64,000 nucleotides of DNA from Tamarix chinensis (taxonomy: Eukaryota; Streptophyta; Magnoliopsida; Caryophyllales; Tamaricaceae). Positions within the stretch are counted from its first letter, which is position 1. Each line of letters starts with the position of its first letter. The stretch is taken from NCBI GenBank assembly GCA_030549775.1, contig CM060171.1, forward strand, positions 3,712,001 through 3,776,000, given 5' to 3'. Below the pieces are notes generated by a model. It made no database searches. It saw only the letters and a program-made list of their open reading frames with translations, and was not told the DNA's origin. Of this stretch, positions 45,902 to 57,341 are shown one piece after another. The position numbers and the translations under genes are program-made.

Positions 45902-48900
45902 GGAAGTCATCAAGGTGAACCCTCAAAGTACTGCTACAAGGTCATCACTGCCCATTGAATAGGCAAGGGACCGAGAAATAGAACCCGTTAGTACTATGAC
46001 ACTGAGTAAGCCATTACACTAATACCAACACGTGAGGCCACATGAGGCACAAAATATGAACATAACATATGTATATTAGGGGAACATGTGATCATAAAAT
46101 GGACGCAACTGATATAGTCAAAAGAAACTCAAATACCGAGGTAGGGCACTAAGGTAACTATCGACACAACCATCATTATAAATTTTAGATACCAAGGTAG
46201 GGTGTAAAGGCATCTTTCCAAACCTCATATCAAAACATGTAGTGTGCAACGACAAATACTAAAAACATTAAATCCATAACAACCCATTAAACTCTTCACA
46301 CAATGATTATTTTCAATTTCAGTTACTCAAAGGGGATACAATAATAACTTAGAGATATAAAAGTACACCGGTCATACTGGCGCACAAAGCAACATAGTAC
46401 CCTCCACATCTAGGTCACCTAATCCTTAAGTATTGATACACCCTATACGGCTCGTAGGTCACCTATAAAGTAGATTAGGGCCTTACTAGGACATGACCGA
46501 CATACTAGTGAAACCAAACAAATCGAGGGCTCCTACCTCATCTTTAGGGTAGCTACCCCTAGAGAGCAATCATTCCCAAACTTGAGGTCTTCAACTTTAA
46601 GTATTAGTATTTTATAGGGTGACCATAGATATCACAAATTTCACAAAAAAATTTCTTTTTATACTTATCAATTTTCCTTTATTTATAATTATCAAGATAA
46701 ACCCTAAGATCATATCTAGTTATTGGAAAATGGTGTATTAAGTCAAAATAACCAAAAAATCCACAAACCCTAATTTTACCATTTTATTCAATTTTGTATT
46801 AAGCAACATTATTACAAGCCAATTGTCATGAAAATGTTAAAGGATAATTATTCATGATATTGTAGCATGTGAGTAATCTTTACGTCTTAGCGACTGACTA
46901 TATTGTTTACTTTTCATGCATTTAGTAAGTTACGTCTATAGCCTAAATAATACCTTTCTAGAGTGACATATGTTCCATATAATATATACGTATAAATCTA
47001 TAGCATACTATTTCATTCAATAGGGAAATTAACATCATGGTGCAGGTAAGGAACACCTCAACTCTAGAACATATGATTAACAATTACTGCATACTAACCC
47101 AAATCATGCATGCATGCTTATTACTATTTATTTCAACCCTAATTACTATGCAAAGATAGTCGTGGTACACTTATCATGGTCAATTACATTATAAGTTTGT
47201 AGGGTTTCAAACTCTAATAAACACTAGGCATGCATATGTAAATTATTCAACAAAATACGCATACGTTTATTATCAATCAATTAATATGTCGGATACATCC
47301 TAAATATTTAGTATTATACTATTTACATTCACACCTAATCATAAAACTTGCATTTCCATTATAAAAATTTCAAAGTATAATGCACACATATATTCTTTTA
47401 AAAACGAGGTATAAATCATACCTTAAGCACATGCCAAACTTTATGTGTTACCACATGATCTCACTTCTTAGTAGAAGGGTATGGCTTACTTCTTATCGAA
47501 GCAAAAGAAATAATCAAGATTCACCCAATTAGTGTCCACTCAATTTCTTTAAACCCCTTACATTAGCACAACCAACACACATATTAGCATATAGCACAAC
47601 ACAAAAATAATCCAAAATTAACTAAAATTAAATGGGAAAAAAGTTAGAGAATTAACTTAAGTAATTGGCATGTTTGGGTTGCATAAAAGTGTGGTGGAAT
47701 GTATGGTGGAGCTATGGTAAAAATTTGGTGGTGTTTGAACAAGGTTTGGGGGCAAAAATAGAGGTGCACAATTGAAATAGGATGGTTGCATGACTATACT
47801 ACAGATAGTGCACACCTAGGCCAAGAGAATTGATCGTGCATGGCCAGGTAGTGAGAAGTGGCACAACCGTGCTCGATAACTAGACAAACATGTCATAAGT
47901 TGAATAGATGCGCGTGGGCGTATGTTTAGGTCATGTGTGGGCATGCGAGGGTGCACAGGCAGGCTATGTTGAGTTGCAACGTTGTACAATAGGAAATTTT
48001 AATGTTGCACGGTTGTGCTTGAGGCCGCGCGTTCCTTAAAAATGCGACAGGTAAGAAGAAGAAGAAGAAGGAAAAAGAAGCAGTGGTTGGCCTCAATGGT
48101 CGACAACGGTGTTGGGGAAGGTTAGGGTGACCTTAGTGATTATTCTACCGGTCGAAGGCAACCATTGGTAGGTGTGGTGGTGCATGGTGGTGCATAAGCC
48201 AAAAGTAGGGGACGAATGGGAGGAAGAAGGAGAAGAAAATATAAGGAAGAAAGGAGGAAGAAGGGGGAGCTTGGGGCAGTATTTTAGGACACCAAATGGG
48301 TAGAAGGTAAGGCAAACAAAATAAAAGTATATGCATATGTGCATGTGTGGTGTGAATCGAGGAAAAGGAAAAGCAGAGGAGGGGAGAGGTGTGATCAATG
48401 GTGCAGGGTGGTGTAGGGAAATGATGCTTGAGTGTTGGGGAAAAATGGAAGGTGATGGGGATGGTTGTGTGTATGTTGCATAAGTATAAGAAGAAGAAGA
48501 AGAGTGGCAGGGTGTGCGCATGATGTGCAGATCGATAGGGATAATAGAAGTAGAAGGAGAAGAAGAAAAATAAGAAAGAAAGAAAGGTGATGGGTGGTGG
48601 ATAGAAGCTGTAGTGGAGATGATGGGAGATGGTGCAAGTGGCAAAGCAAGTTGTAGGGTAAATTCAAACATTGCGGTGGGAGATGGAGAAGAAATAAGGA
48701 AAAGGAGAAAGAAAAAGGAAAAAGGGAAAAAGATTGGAGATTAGTTTAGTTAATTTTGGATTAGCCAAAATAGTTAGGATTAGAATAAATTTTAATGGAT
48801 TTTATTTTTAGTTTACAGAATACGATTTGTCTGAGTTAAGGTTTAAGATTAGGTTAAAGTTTTAGGATTAAGAAATTAGGTTAAGGCTAAAGTAAGATAT

Positions 48901-48971
48901 TCTATAGGATTAGAATCGAATTAAGATATAACTTATACGGTATTAGATTAGCTAAAATTTAGGTTATTACA
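45902..48971 (-). other. right part of LTR (a), no gene
   Basis: Continues the text interrupted at 35,783: GGAAGTCATCAAGGTGAACC, then CACTGCCCATTGAATAGGC. Two copies of the ACCGAGGTAGGGCACTAAGG motif are at 46,135-46,220. The minus-strand frame 48,093-48,671 is low-complexity Pro/Ser/His text in a purine-rich LTR segment; I do not call a gene. Confidence 0.7.
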
Positions 48972-49487
48972 TCATGTGCGCGCGCTTTTATACTATTTGT
49001 AACAACCTTAGCGATCATGCAATAATAGTCATAAGATATCTATCATGGCATTTAAATCATAATATTATAGGGTTCTAAATTCTAACAAAACCTTAGACAT
49101 GTATACGTAAATCATTTAATATATTACTCATGCATATAAAATAACTTAACAATCATCATACATACTATATATTTATCATGTCATCATTTCATCTTGCATG
49201 TCATAATACTTGAAAGATATAAACCCTAACGTGATTCTAAATCTAAAAAATCCTAACATGCTTGCTCATAATTTCTACAATCTCATGAGTGATTGGATTT
49301 ACCTAAATCCAAGCTTACACAAAAGGTATAAAAACTATCTTCTCCAAGATTCTCAAGGATTACTCCTAGTGTTTAGTACTCTCATCATGTAGCCACGCAA
49401 GCTAATATCACTAATGGCACTATAAATTAGTATATGTTAATCTAATGTGATTGTAAAGTTATAATAACCCAAGTTATGTTGTAGATA

Positions 49488-49555
49488 GTTGGGGCTTAAA
49501 AAACTAATATGACTATTAATATCAACAAAGTATACATTTATTTTAAGAAGTTGTG
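49488..49555 (+). mobile_element. Cassandra-type LTR fragment, 5' part
   Basis: A short decayed match to the first part of the 25,320 unit: TTGGGGCTTAAAAAACTAAT, then ATTAATATCAACAAAGTATA and TTTTAAGAAG. It stops at the start of LTR (d). The 5S core is absent. Confidence 0.5.
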
Positions 49556-50489
49556 CTTGTAATAACCTAAAATTTACTACTTAAATATTTAGTTCAATTA
49601 AAGCAATTATATGAAATATTAGGTATTACGTCATAAATAACATGGAGAAAGGCATGGCGATTACCTAACCCATGTCGGTTGTAAGGCTAAAACAACTCAG
49701 ACATGAAGATTAGTTGTGGCCAACACCTAATAAAAGGTTAAGATAAAACCAATAAAAATCAACAAGAGAGGACGAGAGAGACTTAAATGCAATACACATA
49801 AGTTTACGAAACTTGATGCCAGGGGAAATAACAAGAAAAAATAAGGTATAACTAAAATAAGAGAAACTAGATAATCCTAAAAAAAATGCTTTGACCTAAC
49901 CTAAGTTGCAGGTTCTGTTAACATAACCTATAAGTTTAAGATTTCTAATAGGGAGGGGACCATAAAACTTAACCTATTAGTACAACAGTAATGAGTGACC
50001 CACTACACAACACTAAGCATGTAAATATCACATGGAGTACATAAAAGGTAATCATAAGAAAATCATAGCATAAATTAATCAATATAATACATGTGATAAT
50101 ATGACATAACATATACATCACCAATGTCACTTGCTCATCACACCATCACACTTAACCAATTTACAATCATCATACAATCTAACATAGCCATATCTAAGAC
50201 AACCACAACATAACCTATATCCATTATGCTAGTGCATTAAGGCAACTACCCACTAATCATACCAAACTAACATAACAAAAGGTAGTGCGTAAAGCCAACT
50301 ATTGGACCAACATACCAAGGCCAAACCAATTTTGATTTCCATACAAGAATTATTTTCGTGTTAATTTACTTGAGGGAATAAAAGAAAATCCTGGATAGAT
50401 ACAAAGTATAGTGGTCATATTGGTGCATCAATGTAACATAATATTCTCTAACCTTTGCAACCTAGAGACGTATAAATGACCATGATCAT

Positions 50490-50876
50490 TAGGGGTGTGC
50501 ACAAGTCCAAAATTGAACTAGGCCAGATGGACTTGGGATAGACTGAAATTCGATTATGAATTATTTTTTTTTTGAATTTAGGACCATAGAACATACTAGG
50601 TCAGGGCTAGAATAATTGATCTAAGACTGGTTAGAATTGAGATTTAGAAATTATATATATTTTATTATTAAAAAATATATATATTTAGGTAAAATGTTAA
50701 TGAAATTTTGGTTTGGATTAGAATACTATACTGAAATTGGTTAAGGACCAAATATTTTTTAACCTTAGGACTGGATCTAGGACACAAGATCATAATACTA
50801 GTCCAATCTTGGATTGAAACTCTGAATAACTAGCCTATTTGATTTAAAATTTTGGTCTAAATGTTGAACAATCCTA
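50490..50876 (+). mobile_element. hAT-type MITE (387 bp)
   Basis: Starts TAGGGGTGTGCACAAGTCC and ends TTGAACAATCCTA; the ends are imperfect inverted repeats of the TAGGGGTGT-type common in plant hAT MITEs. Comparing the other LTRs shows that this block interrupts the text between a TGACCATGATCAT side and a TAGTCATACTGACG side. The 8-bp flanks ATGATCAT and CTAGTCAT match weakly. It has no coding capacity. Confidence 0.7.
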
Positions 50877-51657
50877 CTAGTCATACTGACGTAGCCATGC
50901 AACATAGTACCCTCTTGCCGATGGCACCTAATACTTAAATATGTATACCCTCTAAGAAGTATTGGAAACTAATTTTAGTAAACTAAGGTCTTATTCATAA
51001 TGCCAAGAATCCGATGAGACCACCAACCAAATTGAGGACTCCTACCTTATTCCTAGGGTAGCTATTCTTGAGGAGTAAACTATTTCCATTCTTGAGGTGT
51101 CCCACTTTAGATATTAATATCTTATTGTAGTGATCACCAATCACACATAGGGCACATAAAAATGGTATTATCATACTTAATCATTTTTATTTTATTTCCA
51201 ATTATTTAATTCAACCTAAGGTCAACTAGAATCCACTAAGGCCAACCTAGTCCAACTATTTATGCTTAGGCACATTTTAGTCGTAAATGACCAAAATACC
51301 CTCAAACCTTAATTATAAAAAAATTAACCCTTTGATACTAAACTTAAGATAATCAAACAATTCTCAAGAAAAGGCTAAAATACTTTAACAATAAAATATG
51401 AGCATAAGGTATAACCTCTAAATTTTTGAATAATGGTAAAACACTATTTTATCTCTATACATAAATTAAGAATATTATGCACATAAAACCTAAATATGAA
51501 TATCTAGAATAACATAGATCTCCCATTTTACATATAAATCATAAAACACATACTAGGTATATATATTGGAAAATAATAGCATGCCACATATAAAATAACA
51601 ATTCTACCCTAGAATATGCCCATATTAATTCATGCAAACTAAATCCCATTTTATAAC

Positions 51658-52395
51658 AAGCCAATATTCATGTTCATTTCATAGTGTTTAAGGAGGTTAC
51701 TTAAACTTAGGGACTTGCTGCTGCCTCTATTTAGTTCCAATGCATAAGATCACGATTGCAATATATTTGAGTATAACATTTCGAAGGTGTATGATGCACT
51801 GAGAAATCATGGTGAAATAGTTGAGTGGCATATGGTGGTGTGGAATCCTATCTCTATTCCCAAACATAAGTGTCACCTATGGTTTGCAATTCGTAACAGG
51901 CTGTCTACCAAGGATAGACTGACAATAATGGGACTCAATGTGGATGATATCTGTGCTCTATGTGAAGCAGATAAGGAAAAAATAGTGCATTTATTTTTTG
52001 AATGTTCTTTCTTTACCTCTGATAAGGAATTTTGGGTGTGCTCATGATGTTACCTCTTTCAATGTGGTGTTGAGATGGATGCAACGAGGTGGTTGTGGTC
52101 CAATTTCTAGGAGGTTGGTGCTTCGTTATTTGTATGCAATGGCTTCCTATCACTTATGGTATGAAATAAACCATATAATCTTTCATCAGAAGAGATATAA
52201 ACCACAACATATCTTTCATTTTATTATCAATGATTTAGCTACTAGGATAACTAGTATGTTCCATTGTAAACCGTACAGAGCATTAGTGTCCCATATTGAT
52301 AGCCCGAGATAGTTTTCTAGTTTGGTAGTTGTGATTCTTCTGGTGTACATATATGATGCAATTTTGGAAGTAATAATATTTTACTTACAAAATAA
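51658..52395 (+). pseudogene. LINE ORF2 3' fragment with zf-RVT domain
   Basis: The frame 51,766-52,047 reads EYNISKVYDALRNHG, VVWNPISIPKHKCHLWFAIRN, RLSTKDRLTIMGLN and ICALCEADKEKIVHLFFEC, the zinc-binding zf-RVT domain of plant L1-type ORF2, with the expected Cys and His pattern. The reading continues in another frame to 52,312 (RYLYAMASYHLWYEINHIIF). The insert is flanked by AAATCCCATTTT at 51,646-51,657 and 52,396-52,407, a possible 12-bp target duplication, with an A-rich 3' end. It is a 5'-truncated, frameshifted LINE copy inside LTR (d). Confidence 0.8.
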
Positions 52396-53586
52396 AATCC
52401 CATTTTGGCATGTTATTATATGCATGTTAGTATAAATAAATTTTATATGCTCATTCATATTATTTCATGCTTGCATACTTAAGGCAAAATTATGACTAAT
52501 TAGATGCATGCATATATTTGAAAAAAAATCACAAATAGGGATAAAACATATTTAAGCACACAGCTAAAACCTTATATATGTTATTACATGTTTTTTCACA
52601 TATTTAATAGGAGCATATGGATTACCACCTTCCATGCACAAATAGCAAAGAACTACCAAACTGAGCCTTCAACTTAACTTCCTTATTCTCCTTAAACAAA
52701 ACCCAACAAAAAATTCAAAAAATCACACAATATAACATCGAAAAAAAATAAGTGAAATACCCAAAAAACCCTAATTTTAGAAATTATGGCCAAATAAGGA
52801 TTTATTAGGAAAATTAATTAAATAAATTATTTTATTAAAATAAAAGGAAATTAATTAAGTCAAATCAAGAATAAAATAATAAATATTTTAATTAGGAAAA
52901 ATTAGGGTGTTTTGCTAATTAAAATGGAATTTAAGAAAAATTATTCGAAATAACCTAAATTAATCTAAAAAGGGATTTAATTATTATTTTCTAAATATTA
53001 TTATTTTAAATAATAATCCAAAAATACCAAAATATCCTAAATACCCCAACCAACCTATTTTTTCTTTTCTTTTTCTCCTTCTTTTCCCTTTTTCTTTCTT
53101 TCTCTCCTTTCTCTTTTTTTTTTCCGACTTTCCCCCGATTTGGGCCAGTCCCCTTCACGGCCCAATCTCTTCTTTCCGCTTCTCCTTTGGCACGACCCGA
53201 GCCTATGCGACCATCCTCTCTCACCGATCACCCAGCCGCTAGGTCGCCTTCTTCCCTTTTCTTTTCTTTCCTCCCCGGACCGCTCGGTGCAACCTTTTTT
53301 TTCCTCCCCCCTCCCACGCAACCTGCAACCCTGACCTACGACACCGTTTCCGCTAGCCGCCACCAACCGCTGACCAGCCCGTCCTTTCCCTCTCTCCCCT
53401 ATTGTTTTATTTCCAATTTCGACCCAACCAAACTATCCTCCCTCCTCACACATGCCTGCCCTTTCCTTTCTTCTTCCCCTCTACCAAATATGTCCCTACC
53501 ATGGGAAAGACTGCACCGCCTTCCACCACCAGCTGGTGGTCCAGCCTCACCTGCCCCCTCTTGTGCTCTTCCTCCTCCATTTGGCC

Positions 53587-53594
53587 TATAAATA
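53587..53594 (+). promoter_or_regulatory. LTR TATA box (TATAAATA)
   Basis: TATAAATA preceded by GGCC and followed by CCCCATTGGC. The same block is kept in the 3' LTR at 60,607-60,614. It is the best candidate for the LTR Pol II promoter and would place the transcription start about 30 bp downstream. Confidence 0.75.
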
Positions 53595-56099
53595 CCCCAT
53601 TGGCAGCCTTGATCGAGTTTCTATTTTCGTAGCCTAAAATTTCCCCTTTGCACCACCTCCTAATCATACGACTGCCTTATCGCTGCCGCCGTGCGCCGTC
53701 GTTCGAGCCACCCACAAAATTGTCTCCTGCATCACCCTATACCAAACTACGCCTTCCTCCTCCCTCGGTTTGCCCTGCACCATGCAAAGTCCCCCTCTCG
53801 ACCAGCGCCTCATCAACCCCGCCGCCCTTCTCACCATCGTCCGCTGTAATTAACACCCTCTCTATCCTCTAAAACAACCAGGGGGCTTCCTCTACCTCCA
53901 CATACCTCCCTTTCTCCCTGCCTCCCTCTCCTCCCTCCACCACCTTCAACCACCACACCCGCTGCCGTGCACCACCACCTTCATTCCACCCCTCTCCACC
54001 TATGGCACACTCCACCACCTTAATCACCCCCTCATTCCCTCTCCTCTAGCCTATACCACCATCTCTTCTCCCTCCACCGTCACCACCATCCTTAGGTGGT
54101 ACTCTAACCTTCCCAACCCCTAAACCCATTTTATACAAGTATTAGCTATTTTTAATAAGTACCTTCCTTGTTATTATTATTACTACATTGTCATTATTGT
54201 TAATATTTCATAATCAATAACCTACTACCACTACTAGCATTATCAATATAAGTATCATTATGGTCACTACATTTATATTACCAATATCACTACTATTATT
54301 ATTACTAGGGTTTGGGATGATATTAGTACTATCACTACAACTACTATTCTTATTATCATTAGCAAAATTGAAGCTATTACTTTTAATAATATGAATATTG
54401 CTAGAATTACTTTAACATAAACCAATGTACCTCCTAAGACCTATTTTGATTAATAGTAGCATGATTAGCTACTTTAAAGGATAATAACCCTACTTTTATT
54501 TATAAAACAACTATTACTATTATTAACCCTAATAGTAGGCCATGATAAGGGTAAGATGGAAAATGATGGTAATTTTAGTAAGAGGGAGATTAACCCATAG
54601 TATTTTCCTCTTATAGGTGAATCAAGTTAAAACCCTAAGAAGGAATAGGAGCATGCTCCAAGCTCGGTGTCGTATTAGGTAAGGATATGGTTAAGGCTTT
54701 TTATGTGTAAGAATGTGCTATGTGTGTTGGTTTTATGGGTGTGTTTTATATTTTATATTATCATGTTCTTGTGGCACAGCTTACTAAGCATGGAGCTAAG
54801 GTAAGTTGCATGTGTTTATGCTATGTGTAATATGATGTTATTACTTGTACTTGAAATGTGCCTATGTAATACTGCCCTTTATGATATGTATGATAGGAGG
54901 TCCTAAGTAGTATGATGTGGTTGTGAGAGAAATCAAAAAGAATGAGGAAAGTGAGTTGACTAGAAAATGGTATTGATTGACTAATTACCTTATGACCTAT
55001 AGGTGGAGAAAAGAGGAATAATGGAAATGAAATTAAGGGAATGGATTAAACATGCATGGGAAGTCTAAGGTTTACATAGGATGGTTAGCCTTTGCATGGG
55101 GATGAATTTTACGTGGGAAAGGTTGATTTGAGGATCAAGTAAGGTAACGAAAGAATTGTTAGGGTGATTGGAGTCCATATGTGAAAAATAGTACGTGGGT
55201 TGATGTAAGGATGCATGGGGGATTTGACTAGGGTTTTGGGAGGAAACCCTAAGTGAGAGAAATGCGTAAGGGAGGAAAAATTAATGGAAATGGTTAGAAT
55301 GAGGATAAAAGATGGAAGGGGTGTCACATGGGGAACAAGTGAGTCAAGTGAGAAGAATGTATTTGGGTGTTGAGTGAGTGGCATAAAAGAAAGGAGTAGT
55401 ACTAGGGTTTTCGGGGAGCTAACTAGGGTATGGTGATCATTTATAGGAGTTGGATAGTGAGGTTGTAATGAGTGTGTGGGTCGAGAGAAGAGATGGCTTT
55501 GGTAATAACAAAGAGTTTGGGGTTCATGGTGAGTGGGAAAAGATGGAAGGAAGTCTCGGGATCATGGGTTGTGTTGGATATGTGCCATGTGGAAGAGGTG
55601 ATCGTAAGTAAGAGTGATTAATGACTAACATTGTATTGGGAAAGAGAGGTGCTAGAGTTTTGGGATGGCCAACTAGGGGTTTCATGGACACATGTATTAT
55701 ATGGAAAGTAAAATGTGGTGCTTGGGGATGAATCAAGCGAGGTGATAAATTAGAGGAGTATGAGTTGTATGGGATGGAGGCCGGTTGGGCCATATAGGCT
55801 AAATTAGGGTTTTCCCGGAAGAAAACCTTAGAGAGTGATATTAAGTTGGTTAAGAAATATGGTAAGTGGGCCTCGGAGTTGAGTATTCATGGTAATGATG
55901 AAAGAGTGGGATAGGATATTTGGATGTACTAGAGGAAGTAAAAGTCCCAAAATATGGGATAGGACTGTCGGGAAGTCTTGTGGGTCGTGCATGTCTAGTC
56001 GGGGTTATGTGTGGAATAATATACAATAAAACACTAATCACTTAAAGGGAAAGATTATCGAGCCAGGGTCTAGTGAGTTTATACATTCTTCGGTCCACC

Positions 56100-56614
56100 A
56101 GCTATAATAGTGGTCAGGAGCGTTTTGTCCTGCGGAGGGTTTTTGGTCCATCGACTATAATAGTGGGGGATTCCGGGCTCGATAAACCAAGCCTTGTATG
56201 GTAATAAGTCATGGGAAGATACTATTTACTTACAGTGGAACACCTCGTGAGTTGGGGCCAGTGAGGATATATTTTTCGGTCCATCAATAATAATAGTGGT
56301 CAGGTGTGTTCTGCCCTGTGGAGTGTTTTCGGTCCATCGACTATAATAGTGGGGTTCTTGTACTCACGTGGAATTAACATGAGAAATGTGTGAACCTGAA
56401 GTATAAGGCATAGAAATATACTAATTATTTACAGTGGAACACCATGCGATTTGGGACTAGTGAGGTTATATATATTACTTTCCGTTCCACCTGCAATAAT
56501 AGTGGTTAGGTGCGTGTTGCCCTATTATGTGATTCTAGTCCACCGACTATAATAGTGGTCAGGTGTGTTCTGCCCTGTGGAGTGTTTCCGGTCCACCGAC
56601 TATAATAGTGGGGT
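56100..56614 (+). repeat. seven ATAATAGTGG motifs in the gypsy LTR
   Basis: Seven copies of ATAATAGTGG, most preceded by GGTCCACCGACT and followed by TCAGGTGTGTT or GGTTC. The core ACTATAATAGT is an odd-centred palindrome. They occur in three larger units that each begin near CAGTGGAACACC or a diverged form, about 190 bp apart. Confidence 0.85.
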
Positions 56615-57329
56615 TCCCTCTCATGGAATTAACATAACAGAGATTTAAGATAAATCATTAATATAAGTTCGGCCTAATCTTGTAAATTTGGATTATTGTC
56701 TTGTATGCCTTATGTGTTTATTCTCTTGCATGGCCTTACTTGCATGCTTCTTACTGGTTTTACCCATATGGTTACCTTACTCAGTACGTAGCGTACTGAA
56801 CACCTGTTTCATGGGTGCTACTCATTCCCACGAGCAGAGGGCCCACCTGAGTATGTGCAGGTAGGAGATGCTATATTCGATGCTTATGATACTTATAAGG
56901 CATCGGGCGGGACCGAGAGTTGAACCTGGACCTGGTCTGGGGACCGAGAGTAATTTGGCCGGAGTCTATCTTTCATTCATTTTACTCTATATCGTCTTAT
57001 TTTAGCCCTATTTTATTGTACTATACTTTCTATTCATTTGGGAACTTTAATTATGTACTCCTTTTGATTGTAATCCTTTTACACGTACTTTGATTTCCAT
57101 GTTATAAACTTTCCTGTTCTTTTATGAATTCTTTTTTTAAGTATTGACTCAAGTTTGACGATAATCCTTTTTAGCCTTAGCACTTGGTTCTAGAACGGTA
57201 GGAGTGAACCGATCCGGTACTAAGTGTGGCGGTAATATCCCCAGAATTCACGATTTTGTTATTTCGCTTATGCTAAACCTTTTTATTAAATAAAATTTTT
57301 CAGTAGTAAATTTTGGGGGTGTTACAAGA

Positions 57330-57341
57330 TGGTATCAGAGT
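57330..57341 (+). promoter_or_regulatory. primer-binding site (initiator Met-tRNA)
   Basis: TGGTATCAGAGT lies three bases after the LTR end GTTACA and matches the standard plant initiator-Met primer site TGGTATCAGAGC in 11 of 12 positions. It fixes the LTR end and the direction of the element. Confidence 0.95.

Larger units (their letters stand above)
35435..48971 (-). mobile_element. solo long LTR (a), split by LTR (b)
   Basis: On the plus strand it runs from TGTAACGTCCCCAAATTTAC to TTTAGGTTATTACA. Flanks are TCACG (35,430-35,434) and TCATG (48,972-48,976), a 4/5 match that fits a 5-bp target duplication. LTR (b) interrupts it after 35,783. Without the insert it is about 3.4 kb, the usual size of this family. 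The right part holds the conserved central block near 46,420-46,500 and a pyrimidine-rich segment seen on the minus strand at 48,050-48,720. No retrotransposon internal region is present. Confidence 0.85.
33512..49558 (-). mobile_element. outermost minus-strand long LTR (c), split by LTR (a)
   Basis: The left piece begins TAACATCTCATTATTTACTAC, which matches the reverse complement of the LTR 1/2 ends, and continues with AAGACTTTAATAAATTAAAC like those LTRs. After a Cassandra fragment (33,745-33,891) it runs to 35,434 with the conserved central block near 34,670-34,720. The right piece is 48,972 to about 49,487. Between them lies LTR (a), flanked by TCACG and TCATG. The right end of (c) is not defined. 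Whether the part left of 33,745 and the part right of 33,891 are one LTR is inferred. Confidence 0.55.
49559..52752 (-). mobile_element. long minus-strand LTR (d), left portion
   Basis: Starts TGTAATAACCTAAAATTTAC, like the ends of the other long LTRs in minus orientation. It has the conserved central block around 50,925-51,070 (TACTTAAATATGTATACCCT and TAGGGTAGCTATTC). It is interrupted by a hAT MITE and a LINE fragment and is cut at 52,753 by the gypsy element. Its other end was not found, so its length is unknown. Confidence 0.7.
52753..57326 (+). repeat. 5' LTR, 4,574 bp
   Basis: Starts TGAAATACCCAAAAAACCC and ends TTTTGGGGGTGTTACA. Its first ~1.03 kb matches the 3' LTR at 59,752-60,800 closely, including the pyrimidine-rich tract and the CCTATAAATACCCCATTGG promoter block. 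Long open frames at 53,140-53,872 fall in this C-rich tract and are low-complexity. Positions 54,120-57,000 contain no gene. A set of ATAATAGTGG motifs is at 56,100-56,614. Confidence 0.9.

Noticed and set aside
48093..48671. 192-codon minus-strand frame rich in Pro, Ser and His
   Set aside because: Purine-rich part of LTR (a); low complexity, no motif, and overlapping frames of similar length.
53006..53872. Several frames of 60-134 codons on both strands
   Set aside because: They lie in the C-rich U3 tract of the gypsy LTR and reappear with indels in the 3' LTR at 60,156-60,870, where the frame is not conserved.
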